Shown one piece after another: positions 1 through 9,399 of a stretch of DNA of 64,000 bases; position 1 is the stretch's first letter, and each line of letters opens with the position of its first letter. Both the position numbers and the translations under genes were made by a program. Source of the stretch: CAWCTD01 sp963798455 (GTDB lineage Bacteria > Acidobacteriota > Terriglobia > Bryobacterales > Bryobacteraceae); the NCBI GenBank assembly GCA_963798455.1, contig CAWCTD010000004.1, positions 744,001 to 808,000 on the forward strand, given 5' to 3'. Below the pieces are notes generated by a model. The model worked only from the letters and a program-made list of their open reading frames with translations. It searched no databases and was not told the DNA's origin.

Positions 1-16
1 GGCAGGGGTGGGATTC

Positions 17-646
17 TCAGGACGCCGAGCCGCTGCTCGCGCCCCGGGCCGCGCACGCCGGGCCTGCGAGCGGGCTGGCTTGCCTAACCGGCTGGCGCTT
101 GAGCCTGGCCTCGAATTCTTTCTTCGCCCTCGATTTCAGCGAACAGAACTGCGCTGGACTCAGTTTCATCTCGGAGCACACCTGCTCAGCGCCCTGCTTT
201 TGGAGATAGAAGCGCTTCAGCATCTCCTGCGCCCTGGCTGGCAGCGAGTTCAGCACCGTGGCCGCGACCTCCACGGTCGCACGGTCCAGTTGACCGATTT
301 CCGGCTTCACGGAGGCTGAGACGTTCTCAACCATCCGCCGCGCGATGGTCCTGATCAAGCCAGGTAGGCGTAGCGGGTCGGGCAGTTCCCCGCGCTGGAT
401 TGCGCCGGCGGCAGCGCTCAAGGCGCTTCGGGCCAAGTCCGGGGCCATGCGGTGACCGAGGCCCCTGGTGAAAAAGAACTGGAGGCCGGGGAGAAACTGC
501 GAGCACAGTTCCTCCATGCCGGCGGGGTCGCCTGCTTGGATCCCCCGTACGATTTGAGTAAACGCCGCTGTGCTTCGAGTCGTGTCCACTACCCCTCCCG
601 CTATGGCCGCCTTGTGAAGTTTCTCCGCGCTGGGGCCGAGCCGCAT
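17..646 (-). CDS. Sigma-70-like RNA polymerase sigma factor (divergent)
   Basis: The 209-residue product has the two-part layout of a small sigma-70/ECF protein. Residues about 30-110 look like region 2 (IVRGIQAGD, then RTIARRMVEN). Residues about 130-190 look like a region-4 helix-turn-helix (LNSLPARAQEMLKRFYLQ, then LSPAQFCSLKSRAKKEFEARL). It would direct RNA polymerase to specific promoters in the cytoplasm. Region 2 is weakly conserved, so it may be a divergent sigma-like regulator. The basic, alanine-rich tail after residue 190 is poorly conserved in appearance. The gene is transcribed away from the zinc-ribbon gene, with a 341-bp divergent gap. No adjacent anti-sigma gene is visible because the window starts here. 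Confidence 0.6.
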   Translation of the reverse strand: MRLGPSAEKLHKAAIAGGVVDTTRSTAAFTQIVRGIQAGDPAGMEELCSQFLPGLQFFFTRGLGHRMAPDLARSALSAAAGAIQRGELPDPLRLPGLIRTIARRMVENVSASVKPEIGQLDRATVEVAATVLNSLPARAQEMLKRFYLQKQGAEQVCSEMKLSPAQFCSLKSRAKKEFEARLKRQPVRQASPLAGPACAARGASSGSAS

Positions 647-987
647 GCCCCCGCCGGGGCCGAAAATGACCTGGAAGTAATAATGTCCCCCAGCGGGGCC
701 TTTTATCTCGGCACTCTTGTGTGGGTGTGCCCGAGGAGACTTGTGGGGGGGCGGGCTACCCCAGGGAAGGTAAGCAGCGAGCCGCCGTGCCAGGCCGAGT
801 TACTACTTGCCCTGATAGGTCACTCGCGACAGTGAATTTGAGCCCCCGCGACAGATTCCCCTTCATTTCCCAGGCCCTCCGCTTTCTTTCCATTGTAAGC
901 CGTCGGCGGGAGTGCGCTAACGCTCAAGATCCCTGACCAATTTGCCTTGCGCCGCAACGTCGAGTACCTTATCTCTACGGAGGCATT
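647..987. other. Divergent intergenic region
   Basis: This 341-bp gap separates two divergent genes and should hold both promoters. I see no convincing ORF or RNA gene. The only clear signal is a GGAGG ribosome-binding site a few bases before the ATG at 988. Confidence 0.4.
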
Positions 988-1836
988 ATGGCTTTCTGCA
1001 CGAATTGTGGCGCCCCGATGGAGGGTCAGTTCTGCCCTTATTGCGGCGCGCCGTCCGGCGCCACGGCGCCAACCACCGGCGAGCCGGTCTCGCCGGCGCC
1101 CATTCCCCAGGCCCCAGCCCCCGCGCCCAAGAAGACCAGCCCCCTGGTCTGGGTGCTGGCGGGTTGCGGCGGGCTGCTGGTGATCGGCATAATCGTTGCG
1201 CTTGGACTGGGTTTCTTCGTCTCACGCAAGGCGTCGGAGTTCGGCAAGAACCCGGGATTCGCCGCAGCCAAAATGATGGCTTCGCTGAACCCGAACGTGG
1301 AGGTTCTCAAGGCGGATGAGAGCACCGGCAAGATCACCTTGCGCGAGAAGAAGACCGGCAAGACCGTCACCATGGATTTTCAGGACATCCAGAAAGGCCA
1401 CATCGCTTTCGAGGGAGACAACGGCGAGAGGGTGGACATCCGGGGTGAAGGACAGGGCGGAAGCGGTTCGATGACCATGGAAGGACCGGAAGGATCGATG
1501 CGAATCGGACAGGGCTCGCTCGCAAGCGTTCCTTCCTGGGTGCCGAAGTACCCGGGCGCGGAGGCTGCCGGGGCGCTTGCCACGCAGGGCCGCGGCGAAC
1601 AGGGCGGCACCTTTCAGCTCAAATGCAGCGATTCCCCCGAGCAGGTTGCAGCGTTCTATGAGCGCGAGATGAAGGGCGCCGGAATGAAGGTCGAGAGGCA
1701 TTCGTTTCAGGCCGGCAACCGTAGCTTGCTGACCGTCGCGGGTACGGACGAAGCCCAGCGGCGCACCATCACGGCCACCATCAGCTCCACCGGCGAGGGC
1801 ACGGCCGCGCAGATCATTTATGGGCAGAAGCCCTGA
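988..1836 (+). CDS. Zinc-ribbon membrane-anchored hypothetical protein
   Basis: The 282-residue product opens with a zinc ribbon (CTNCGAPMEGQFCPYCG, residues 5-21; two CxxC knuckles). A proline/alanine linker follows, then one membrane segment at about residues 52-76 and a long soluble C-terminal part. The C-terminal half contains a region around SWVPKYPGAEAAG that resembles small domains seen in acidobacterial secreted proteins. The topology suggests the ribbon stays in the cytoplasm and the C-terminal part is periplasmic. A GGAGG ribosome-binding site precedes the ATG. Its stop codon overlaps the start of the CPBP protease (TGATG), so the two genes are translationally coupled. The function is unknown. 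Confidence 0.75.
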   Translation: MAFCTNCGAPMEGQFCPYCGAPSGATAPTTGEPVSPAPIPQAPAPAPKKTSPLVWVLAGCGGLLVIGIIVALGLGFFVSRKASEFGKNPGFAAAKMMASLNPNVEVLKADESTGKITLREKKTGKTVTMDFQDIQKGHIAFEGDNGERVDIRGEGQGGSGSMTMEGPEGSMRIGQGSLASVPSWVPKYPGAEAAGALATQGRGEQGGTFQLKCSDSPEQVAAFYEREMKGAGMKVERHSFQAGNRSLLTVAGTDEAQRRTITATISSTGEGTAAQIIYGQKP

Positions 1837-2741
1837 TGTCGCTGGACCAGGCCGTCATCACACTGTTTCTCGTCTTGGTGCTGGCCCTCCTCCTGCGGCC
1901 GGTGCAGGCCGCCTTCGGCGGGTGGTTCGAGCGTCACCGTGGGATGATCCTGGCGGTCCCCGGCGCGCTGAGCGGGCTCTTCCTGCTGGCGATGTGGGGC
2001 AAAGGAGCGCGTTCCCTGCCCTTGGCGTCCCTGGTGGTGATTTACACGTTCGTGCCGGCATTGCTCGCGTGGATGCAAGGCTTTGGAGGCGCGGGATCGG
2101 GACAGCCGCCACGGGGATCCTGGCTCGACCTGGCGGTCATCCTGCTATTGTGGCTGCCCCTGGAACTGTCACTAGGCCGAAGCTTCCTTCCGGTTCCGAT
2201 CCAGGGATTGGCGCATACCGCGGCCTACGGCGTGGCAGTCCTGCTCGGCTTGTTTCTCTTCCTCATTTTCCGGCGCTTGGGCGGAATGAAGTACCGGCTT
2301 CCGAGTAAGCCCCGAGACGCAGTGCTGCCCTTGGCCGGGTTCCTGGTATGCGCAGCCGTGCTGATCCCGCTGGGCCGTTGGCTGTCGTTCATGGGAACGT
2401 TTCACATCCCCGTGGGCGCATCCGCTAGCGGCGTGGCCACCAGGTTTCTCGCCATCCTGGCAGGTGTCGCGCTCCCCGAAGAGATCCTGTTCCGGAGCCT
2501 GATCCAGAACTGGCTAATGCAGCGATTCGGTTCGAACAACTGGACGCTGTTCCTCGCGGCGGTGGTCTTCGGCGCCGCGCACTTGAACAACGCACCGTTC
2601 CCGTTCCCCGACTGGCAGTACATGATCCTGGCCACGGTCGCGGGCTTCGTTTACGGAAAGGTGTTCCAACGCGCCACCAGCGTTGTGTCCTCCGCGTTGC
2701 TGCACGCGACGGTCAATACAGTGCGCCATTTGTTCTTCTAG
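1836..2741 (+). CDS. CPBP family intramembrane glutamic endopeptidase
   Basis: The 301-residue polytopic membrane protein carries the three conserved CPBP/Abi (CAAX protease self-immunity) motifs: EExxxR (EEILFR, residues 215-220), a histidine motif (FGAAHLNN, H249) and a second histidine/asparagine motif (LLHATVN, H290 and N294). The family comprises intramembrane proteases related to Rce1 prenyl-protein peptidase and often acts in peptide processing or self-immunity. All predicted catalytic residues are present, so it should be active. About eight hydrophobic segments span the rest of the protein. It overlaps the zinc-ribbon gene by one base, suggesting a two-gene operon. The substrate is unknown; the zinc-ribbon membrane protein is a possible partner by coupling only. 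Confidence 0.85.
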   Translation: MSLDQAVITLFLVLVLALLLRPVQAAFGGWFERHRGMILAVPGALSGLFLLAMWGKGARSLPLASLVVIYTFVPALLAWMQGFGGAGSGQPPRGSWLDLAVILLLWLPLELSLGRSFLPVPIQGLAHTAAYGVAVLLGLFLFLIFRRLGGMKYRLPSKPRDAVLPLAGFLVCAAVLIPLGRWLSFMGTFHIPVGASASGVATRFLAILAGVALPEEILFRSLIQNWLMQRFGSNNWTLFLAAVVFGAAHLNNAPFPFPDWQYMILATVAGFVYGKVFQRATSVVSSALLHATVNTVRHLFF

Positions 2742-2931
2742 CCTTGAAGGAGCGCTCCCGCAGTGTGTCCGTCTTGCCCACTTCGAGCATGTCGCAGAGG
2801 GGCCAGGTACAGGTCGACTTGCTCCTGGGACGTTTCCGGGAGAAGGCCCAGTGTTTCACCCGCTTCCACGGCCGGCGGGGTAAGGACGATCCGCCTCACA
2901 CCTTGCCGTCCGCCTGCCATACTGGCTAGAG

Positions 2932-4623
2932 ATGTTGCGTTTGTTCGCCTTGTTGTTGGTTTCCGTCGGGCTTTCGGCCGCTGACCGGTGGTTGGAGTTT
3001 CGCTCCGGACCGTTTGAGGTCGTGACCGATGCCGGCGAGCGCGCCGGGCGCCAGCGCCTGGATGAGTTGGAACAATTCCGCAACGCGGTGGAGCAGGTGC
3101 TGGGAACGAAGGAACTGCTGCCGCCGTGGCCGGTACGCATCCTGGTCGTCCGTCAGGCGAAGGAAGCGACCGGGAGCATCGGGTTCGCGCGTGACGCCTA
3201 CGCCGGGGCGATGGCGGCGCAAGGCCCTCCGCCCAGATCTCTACTGCGCGCCTGCGCCAGCATCCTGATCGAATCCGGGCAGGGGCGGCTGCCCCCGGCG
3301 ATGGAGCGAGGCCTGGAAGACCTGTTTTCCACCCTGGAGTTCAGGGGCCCGCAAATCATTCTTGGAACGCCACCGCCCGCCGCCGATCGCACCCGCGATT
3401 GGGCCAAGATGCACATGCTCTCGGTGACGGCGGAGTACTACGGCAAGCTGCGCACGCTGGTCTACAACCTGGAGCGCGGCGCCGAGCCCGATCCGGCCTA
3501 CCGCAACGCCTTCGGCAAGTCACCGGCCGAGATCGACAAGGAGGCGGATGCCTACCTCCGTGCCGGGGACTTCTCGACAACCCCTCTTCACCGCCGCCCC
3601 ATCGACCCCGAGAGAGACTTCAAAGCGGAGCCGGTCGATGCCGGCCGCGTTCCAATCCTCTCCGCAGACCTGCTTCTCGCCAAACCGCAGCGCACCGAGG
3701 AGGCGCGCGTCGCCTATCAGGCGATCCTGAAGAACTCTCCCTCGTCGCCCGAGGCATTGGAAGGACTCGGGCTGGTGGCGTTGCGCGAGAAGCGGACGGA
3801 GGAAGCTCGCGGCTTGCTGGCGCGCGCGGTGGAGGCTTCGAGCGCCAGCGCCAGGGCTTACCTCGAATACGCGCGAGTCGAGCCGGATCGCGACAAGGCG
3901 GTGGCGGCGCTGGAGAAAGCGGCCAAGCTGAACCCGCGCTGGGCGCAGCCGCACTTCGAAATGGCGCAACGCGAGCCGGACCCGGCCAAGCGCATCCAAC
4001 TACTCGCCGCGGCCGCCAGGCTGGAACCCCGCAACGTGGGTTACTGGCGCTCTCTCGCCGAAGCGCAGGAGTCCGCCGGCCAGTTCGTCGACGCGGCCAA
4101 GTCCTGGGCGTCGGCGGAAGTGGCCGCCGGGAGTGCGGAGGAGCGCCAGCGTCTCCGGGAGATACGGCAGCAGGCCGAGGTCCGCCGCAGGGACCAGGAG
4201 GATGCGGAGAGGAAGCGCAAAGCCGACGAGCAGCAGCGGGAACTGGAGGCCCTCAAGCAGAAGTCCATGGCCTCCATCCAGGCGGCCTTGGACAAGGCCA
4301 ATCGCGAGCATCCGGCAGTTCCACCTTCCTCCGGCAAAGTGGAGCAGTGGTGGAACGGCCCGCGTCCGAGCGGCAAGATCCAGGGCGTGCTCAGGCAGGT
4401 GGATTGCCTGGGCAACCAAGCCCGGCTGGTCATCGAGGCAGACGGCCACAAGCTGACGCGGCTGCTGGTCCGAGATCCCGGGCAGATCTTCATCGCCGGG
4501 GGAGAGAAGTCCTTCGGTTGCGGGCCACAGAAGCCGGCGCGCCGCGTGGTGGTCCAGTACTTCGTCAAGCCCGATGCCAAACTCGGCACGGCCGGAGAGG
4601 TGGCCGTGATAGAGTTTCCCTGA
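2932..4623 (+). CDS. Secreted tetratricopeptide-repeat protein
   Basis: The 563-residue product has an N-terminal signal peptide (cleavage probably after GLSAAD, residue about 18). A domain at residues 20-210 resembles the DUF1570-like or inactive-peptidase module often placed before TPRs in Acidobacteriota. TPR-type helices run from about residue 250 to 410 (EARVAYQAILKNSPSSPEAL and following). A charged coiled coil follows at about 410-450 (QQAEVRRRDQEDAERKRKAD), then a C-terminal beta-rich region. It is probably a periplasmic scaffold. The following MFS gene starts directly after its stop codon, so both are probably in one transcript. Confidence 0.75.
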   Translation: MLRLFALLLVSVGLSAADRWLEFRSGPFEVVTDAGERAGRQRLDELEQFRNAVEQVLGTKELLPPWPVRILVVRQAKEATGSIGFARDAYAGAMAAQGPPPRSLLRACASILIESGQGRLPPAMERGLEDLFSTLEFRGPQIILGTPPPAADRTRDWAKMHMLSVTAEYYGKLRTLVYNLERGAEPDPAYRNAFGKSPAEIDKEADAYLRAGDFSTTPLHRRPIDPERDFKAEPVDAGRVPILSADLLLAKPQRTEEARVAYQAILKNSPSSPEALEGLGLVALREKRTEEARGLLARAVEASSASARAYLEYARVEPDRDKAVAALEKAAKLNPRWAQPHFEMAQREPDPAKRIQLLAAAARLEPRNVGYWRSLAEAQESAGQFVDAAKSWASAEVAAGSAEERQRLREIRQQAEVRRRDQEDAERKRKADEQQRELEALKQKSMASIQAALDKANREHPAVPPSSGKVEQWWNGPRPSGKIQGVLRQVDCLGNQARLVIEADGHKLTRLLVRDPGQIFIAGGEKSFGCGPQKPARRVVVQYFVKPDAKLGTAGEVAVIEFP

Positions 4624-5811
4624 GTGAGAAGCCGCGTCTCCCTGCGATGGGTGGTGATGGGTGTCTTCGTCCTTTCCTCCGCCCTGAACTACCTCGATCG
4701 CCAGATCCTGGCGGCGTTGGCGCCGCTGTTGCGGGTTGAGTTCCAGTTATCGAATGCGGACTACGGGCTGGTGCTGGCCGTCTTCTCTCTCACCTACGCT
4801 GCCTGCTCCCCTCTGGCCGGCCTGTTGATCGACCGGTTCGGCCTCAACCGCGGCATCAGCGCCGGGGCGGGGGTGTGGTCGCTGGCGGGCGTGGCCACGG
4901 GTTTGACCAGGAATCTGTCCGGACTTCTCGCGTGCCGGGCCGCACTCGGGGCGGCCGAGTCTTCCGGAGTCCCGGCGGTCGGCAAGGCGCTCCACCAATA
5001 CCTCCCGCCGGGCGAGAGGGCCCTCGGCAATGCGCTGAGCCAGATCGGCCTGAGCGTAGGAGCCATCCTGGCCCCGCCCCTTGCCACCTGGTTCGCTCTG
5101 CGCCACGGGTGGCGTTCCGCCTTCGTATTCACGGGCCTGCTGGGCTGCTGCTGGATTCCGCTCTGGCTGTGGGTGTCGCGGAGGGCTCCGGCGGCGGAGC
5201 CTCGCCCTGCTCGGGCGCACAAGATTGGAACACTGCTTCGCGACACCCGGCTGTGGGGTTTCGTGGCGGCCAATATTGTCAGCATGCCGGTGTACACGCT
5301 CTGGAGCAACTGGACAACGCTCTACCTGAAAGACGTCCAGGGCCTGACACTGGTGAAGGCCAACCTGCTGGCGCCGGTGCCCAATTTCTTTGCCTACGCC
5401 GGCGGGCTCTTGGGCGGATGGCTTTCCCTCCGATGGATCGGCAAGGGACTGGCGCCGCTGGAGGCCCGCCGCCGCGCCTGCCTGGCCAGCGCCGTGGCGC
5501 TTCTGGCCACGGCTGCCGTGCCGCTGATGCCGGGACCGGTCTGGGCCACGCTGGCGATATCGTTCAGCTTCTTCTCGATCACGGCGTGGAGCGTGAACCT
5601 CTACACCATGCCCCTGGACGCCTTCGGTGGGGAGAGGGCGGCGTTCAGCGTCTCTTTGCTTACCGGAGCATACGGCGCCATGCAGGCCGTCGTCTCACCT
5701 CTGATCGGAGGCATGATCGACCGGTATGGCTACGGGCCCGTCTTCGGGATCGTGGCTGTCACCCCAGTGGCCGCTTATGGCATACTCCATTTGACCCGGC
5801 AACCGCGGTGA
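4624..5811 (+). CDS. MFS transporter (sugar/hexuronate-type)
   Basis: The 395-residue protein has twelve hydrophobic segments and the major facilitator signatures: LNYLDRQILAALAPLL at the start of helix 1 (typical of the anion:cation symporter/ExuT branch) and the loop motif DRFGLNRG between helices 2 and 3. It probably imports an organic acid or sugar acid with protons across the inner membrane; the substrate cannot be told. The start is a GTG immediately after the TGA of the TPR gene. The end overlaps the start of the glycosyltransferase fusion (GTGA). Both junctions indicate an operon. Confidence 0.85.
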   Translation: MRSRVSLRWVVMGVFVLSSALNYLDRQILAALAPLLRVEFQLSNADYGLVLAVFSLTYAACSPLAGLLIDRFGLNRGISAGAGVWSLAGVATGLTRNLSGLLACRAALGAAESSGVPAVGKALHQYLPPGERALGNALSQIGLSVGAILAPPLATWFALRHGWRSAFVFTGLLGCCWIPLWLWVSRRAPAAEPRPARAHKIGTLLRDTRLWGFVAANIVSMPVYTLWSNWTTLYLKDVQGLTLVKANLLAPVPNFFAYAGGLLGGWLSLRWIGKGLAPLEARRRACLASAVALLATAAVPLMPGPVWATLAISFSFFSITAWSVNLYTMPLDAFGGERAAFSVSLLTGAYGAMQAVVSPLIGGMIDRYGYGPVFGIVAVTPVAAYGILHLTRQPR

Positions 5812-7889
5812 CAACACTCAAACAATCCCTGAAGAGACTCGTATTCGGCATCCTGGGCAAGGAGCCCGATGCGGTGGTGGTGTGCTTCCTTTCCGGAAAT
5901 GAGGCTCGCGCCAAAGCAATGGCGGAGGAAATCCGCCGCCTGGTCCCTGATCGCCGGCACTTCGAGGTCGGCTTGGAGCAAGGCAGCGCGTGGGCGATCT
6001 ACCGCCGCCTGCGTCGCAGGTTTCGTGGTTGGCGGATCGGCCAGGCAGCAGTGCTCTTCGATGGAGAGGCGTCGTACCGCTCGCTGAGGCTGGCGGCGTT
6101 TCTGCTGGCGCCGGGCAAGATCCTGGCCTACAACGCGGCCCTGGAACGTCACCATCTCCGGTTGCGGAGTCTGGTCGCCTCCTGGCTGTTCCTTCGAGGC
6201 GTGCCGCTGGACCGCATCTTCCTGAGGCCCTGGTGGCTGTGCCCGTGGAAGAAAGACCGCTCCTCGATTCCAGACACGCACCAGATCCTCGACGGACGGG
6301 AACTCTCGCCCGAGCGCCCGCGCGTGGCGGTGCTCTCGCCGTATTTTCCTTACCCCCTGTCTCATGGGGGCGCGGTTCGCATCTTCCATCTCTTGCGGGA
6401 AGCGGCCCACCGGTACGATGTCTTTCTGTTTGCCTTCACCGAGGCCGGCCAACCCGTCGAGCCGGAACCGGTGCTGGAGTTCTGCGCGAAGGTGGTGCTG
6501 GTCCCGAAGCCGCGCTATCGCGAGCCGCGCTGGTCGAGCCTGGCCCCGCCCGAGGTCCACGAGTACCGCTCGCCGGTCATGCGCCGGCTGCTGTCCGACT
6601 TGCGCCGCCAGCACTCGGCCCGGTTGCTTCAGGTCGAATACACGCAACTGGCCTGGTACGGCGGCGACGTGCTTGTGGAGCACGATGTCACCTTCGACTT
6701 GTACCAGCAGGTCCGCGAGAAGCGGCGGTCACTCTCGGCCTGGTGGGACCTTGCCCGGTGGCGCCGTTACGAGCGCAAGGCGCTGGCGCGCTACCGGCGC
6801 GTGGTGGCCATGTCGGACAAAGATGCCGGCCTGCTCCGCGTCCCCCATGTCCGCGTGATTCCCAACGGCGTGGACCTGAAGCGTTTTCGCCCTGTCCCCG
6901 AGACGGCGGGCCAGCGGCTGCTGTTCATCGGTTCGTTTCGCCACTTCCCCAACGTGATTGCCTACCGGTTCCTCACCGAAGAGGTCTGGCCGCTGGTGCG
7001 GGACGAGTTCCCCCAGATGACCCTAACCGTGGTTGCGGGGCCGGATCCCATGACATTCTGGCGCGCGGCCGCGGGTTCCGGCTCCCCTTACGCCGATGAT
7101 CGCATCCGGCTGCTCGAGTTCGTGCGCGATGTGCGGCCGCTGTACGAAGAGACGAACCTGGTGGTTGTGCCGACGCTGGTTTCGGCAGGCACAAATGTCA
7201 AGGTGCTGGAGGCCATGGCGATGGAGCGCGCCGTGGTATCCACCAGTTCGGGCTGCGCCGGCCTCGGGCTGGAACACGGGGCAAGCGTCTGGGTCGCCGA
7301 CGATCCCCGGGCCTTCGCGTCGGGCCTGCGGCGGTTGATCCGGGACGAGGATCTGCGCAGGAGCATCGCCCGAGCCGCGCGAAAGCACGCGGAGAGCCAG
7401 TTCGACTGGAGAAGGCTCGGCTTGCGTCAGAGGGCCCTCTGGGCCGAGTTGCTGGAATCGGGCGTGGCCGTGCGTGAGGCATCCAGGGACGATCTGGGGA
7501 AAATCGCCGCCATCCAGGCAGCTTCGCCCGGGGCGTCGGCCTGGGAACCTGAAAGCTACCTCAATTACGGCTGCCTGGTTGGGGTGAGGGAGGGGCGGGT
7601 GGCCGGTTTTGTGGCCTACCGCGAAGTCGGGGACCAGGAGTGCGAGATCCTGAATCTCGCGGTAGCGCCGGAGGCGCGCCGGCGGGGAGTCGCGACGGCG
7701 CTGGCCAGGGAGGTGATGGCGGTCGCGCGTGGCGCCATTTTCCTGGAAGTGCGTGTCTCCAACGCCGCCGCACGTAACCTGTACGAAAAGCTAGGTTTTC
7801 ACCAAGCCGGTCTACGGCAGGGCTATTACCACTCCCCCCCTGAAGACGGTATTGTCATGCGGTTTCAATCGTGTTACCTTCACAAGTGA
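5808..7889 (+). CDS. Glycosyltransferase (GT4-type) fused to a GNAT acetyltransferase
   Basis: The 693-residue product has three parts. Residues 1-165 are an uncharacterised N-terminal region. Residues about 165-545 form a GT-B glycosyltransferase of GT4 type: RVAVLSPYFPYPLSHGGAVR opens the first Rossmann fold, VIPNGVDLKRFRP marks the interdomain linker, and the acceptor/donor region carries NVKVLEAMAMERAVVSTS. Residues about 550-693 are a GNAT N-acetyltransferase similar to RimI, with LNLAVAPEARRRGVATALA as the acetyl-CoA-binding motif. I chose the GTG at 5808 because it overlaps the MFS stop (GTGA); the reading frame is open further upstream but only as antisense-like sequence inside the MFS gene. 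A role in cell-surface glycan assembly or modification is likely. Confidence 0.8.
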   Translation: MTTLKQSLKRLVFGILGKEPDAVVVCFLSGNEARAKAMAEEIRRLVPDRRHFEVGLEQGSAWAIYRRLRRRFRGWRIGQAAVLFDGEASYRSLRLAAFLLAPGKILAYNAALERHHLRLRSLVASWLFLRGVPLDRIFLRPWWLCPWKKDRSSIPDTHQILDGRELSPERPRVAVLSPYFPYPLSHGGAVRIFHLLREAAHRYDVFLFAFTEAGQPVEPEPVLEFCAKVVLVPKPRYREPRWSSLAPPEVHEYRSPVMRRLLSDLRRQHSARLLQVEYTQLAWYGGDVLVEHDVTFDLYQQVREKRRSLSAWWDLARWRRYERKALARYRRVVAMSDKDAGLLRVPHVRVIPNGVDLKRFRPVPETAGQRLLFIGSFRHFPNVIAYRFLTEEVWPLVRDEFPQMTLTVVAGPDPMTFWRAAAGSGSPYADDRIRLLEFVRDVRPLYEETNLVVVPTLVSAGTNVKVLEAMAMERAVVSTSSGCAGLGLEHGASVWVADDPRAFASGLRRLIRDEDLRRSIARAARKHAESQFDWRRLGLRQRALWAELLESGVAVREASRDDLGKIAAIQAASPGASAWEPESYLNYGCLVGVREGRVAGFVAYREVGDQECEILNLAVAPEARRRGVATALAREVMAVARGAIFLEVRVSNAAARNLYEKLGFHQAGLRQGYYHSPPEDGIVMRFQSCYLHK

Positions 7890-7997
7890 CGGACGGGGAG
7901 TAGGTCCCCGGCCATCACTTCTCGATTCATGAACGAAGTGACGAACACCCGCCAATCCTACGATCTGCGAGACAGCCTCAGGATGGGAGAAAGCCGA

Positions 7998-8231
7998 ATG
8001 GGAAACACCCAGGATGATCTCAAAGCGCATCTGATGGAAACAAACGAAGGATTCCGCCGTCTGGCCCTGGAACACTGCGAATACAAGAAGAAGTTGGAGG
8101 TGCTGGCTTCCAGGAGCTACCTGACCCCGGAGGAGCAGGTAGAGGAGGTGCGGCTGAAAAAGATAAAGCTGCGCCTCAAGGATCAGATGGAAGGAATTAT
8201 GAGCCGCTACCGGGCTCAGCAGGTTGCCTGA
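7998..8231 (+). CDS. YdcH/DUF465 family small protein
   Basis: The 77-residue coiled-coil protein matches the DUF465 (YdcH) pattern: LKAHLMETNEGFRRLALEH, then LTPEEQVEEVRLKKIKLRLK and a terminal MSRYR. The family is widespread and short; its function is not established. I start at the ATG at 7998, preceded by GGGAGAAAG, rather than at the upstream ATG at 7929, which lacks a ribosome-binding site. The gene ends four bases before the convergent stop of the aminotransferase. A GC hairpin without a T tract lies after the upstream glycosyltransferase gene, at about 7890-7917. Confidence 0.8.
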   Translation: MGNTQDDLKAHLMETNEGFRRLALEHCEYKKKLEVLASRSYLTPEEQVEEVRLKKIKLRLKDQMEGIMSRYRAQQVA

Positions 8232-8235
8232 TTCG

Positions 8236-9399
8236 TCAGGTGCGCGATAGAAAGACCCGTATCCGCTCCACGGCCTCCGTGAGGTTCTCGTAGGAGTTCG
8301 CGTAGCTGAAGCGGATGTAGCCCTCGCCATAGTCGCCGAAGGAGGTGCCTTCGACGCAGGCGACTCCAGCTTCGTCGAGCAGCGCGCCGGCGAGGTCTTT
8401 GGAGGTCTGCCCGGTTCCCTGGATGTTGGCATACGCATAAAATGCGCCCCCTGGGCGGGCGCAGCGGAACCCGGGCAATCCGTTGAGCCCGTCACAGAAG
8501 GCGTCACGGCGGCGGCGGAACTCCGCGACCATACGGCGCGTGGCGTCTTGCGGCCCGCGCAAGGCGGCGATGCCCGCGCGCTGGGTGAAGCTGGCCGTGC
8601 AGGAGTTGGAGTTGACCATCAGCTTGGTCACTGCTTCCACCAGCCAAGTCGGCATCACGCCATACCCCATCCGCCAGCCAGTCATGGCGTAGGTCTTGGA
8701 GAAACCATCGAGGAGGATGGTTTTTTCCTGCATGCCGGGAAAAGCGGCGATGGACACTGGCGGCTGATCGTACCAGATCTCGCTGTACATTTCGTCGGAG
8801 AAGACCATCAAGTCGCGTTCGCGGACCATGTCCGCAATCGCCTCCATGTCCTGGCGCGGGATCACTCCGCCGGTGGGGTTGTGGGGCGAGTTGAGGATCA
8901 CCATCCGGGTCCGGTCATTCAGGCTGTCGCGCAGGCGGTCCAGGTCCACACTGAAGCCCCGTTCCTCGATCAGGGGCATGGGCACGGGAACAGCACCCAT
9001 GAACCGGATCATGGATTCGTAGATGGGAAACCCAGGATTGGGGTAGACCACCTCGTCGCCCGGTTCGACCAAGGCCAGTATGGCGAAAAAGATGATGGGC
9101 TTTCCGCCCGGCACGATGGAGACGTGCTCCGGCCCGACGCGAATGCCGCGGCTGCGACAGATGTACTCGGCCACGGCCTCGCGCAGTTCGGGGTAGCCCT
9201 GCGTGGGACCGTAGTGCGCCCAACCCTCGTCGAGCGCCTGCTTGGCGGCCTCGACGATGTGGGGCGGCGTCGGGAAATCCGGTTCGCCGATCTCCAGATG
9301 AATGACGTGGCGGCCTTGCGCCTCAAGCTGGCGCGCCCGAACCAGCACATCGAACGCCCTCTCCACTCCGATACGGTACATGCCTTCTGCAAGCTTCAT
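8236..9399 (-). CDS. PLP-dependent class I/II aminotransferase
   Basis: The 387-residue product is a fold-type I aminotransferase of the AspC/AAT-like group. HLEIGEPDFPTPPHIVEAAK is the N-terminal substrate-loop motif, NPHNP-like NSPHNPTGGVIP binds the cofactor, and SKTYAMTGWRMGYG contains the Schiff-base lysine and the phosphate-binding arginine. It moves amino groups between an amino acid and a 2-oxo acid in the cytoplasm; the specific substrate is not evident. I chose the ATG at 9399 (MKLAEGMYRIGVERA) because homology-like sequence starts there; an upstream in-frame codon at 9483 adds unrelated residues. It converges on the DUF465 gene and diverges from the ECF sigma operon. Confidence 0.9.
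   Translation of the reverse strand: MKLAEGMYRIGVERAFDVLVRARQLEAQGRHVIHLEIGEPDFPTPPHIVEAAKQALDEGWAHYGPTQGYPELREAVAEYICRSRGIRVGPEHVSIVPGGKPIIFFAILALVEPGDEVVYPNPGFPIYESMIRFMGAVPVPMPLIEERGFSVDLDRLRDSLNDRTRMVILNSPHNPTGGVIPRQDMEAIADMVRERDLMVFSDEMYSEIWYDQPPVSIAAFPGMQEKTILLDGFSKTYAMTGWRMGYGVMPTWLVEAVTKLMVNSNSCTASFTQRAGIAALRGPQDATRRMVAEFRRRRDAFCDGLNGLPGFRCARPGGAFYAYANIQGTGQTSKDLAGALLDEAGVACVEGTSFGDYGEGYIRFSYANSYENLTEAVERIRVFLSRT

Noticed and set aside
4875..5807. Upstream extension of the glycosyltransferase fusion (open frame from 4875)
   Set aside because: It lies entirely within the MFS gene in another frame and looks like GC-rich shadow coding; the GTG at 5808 overlaps the MFS stop.
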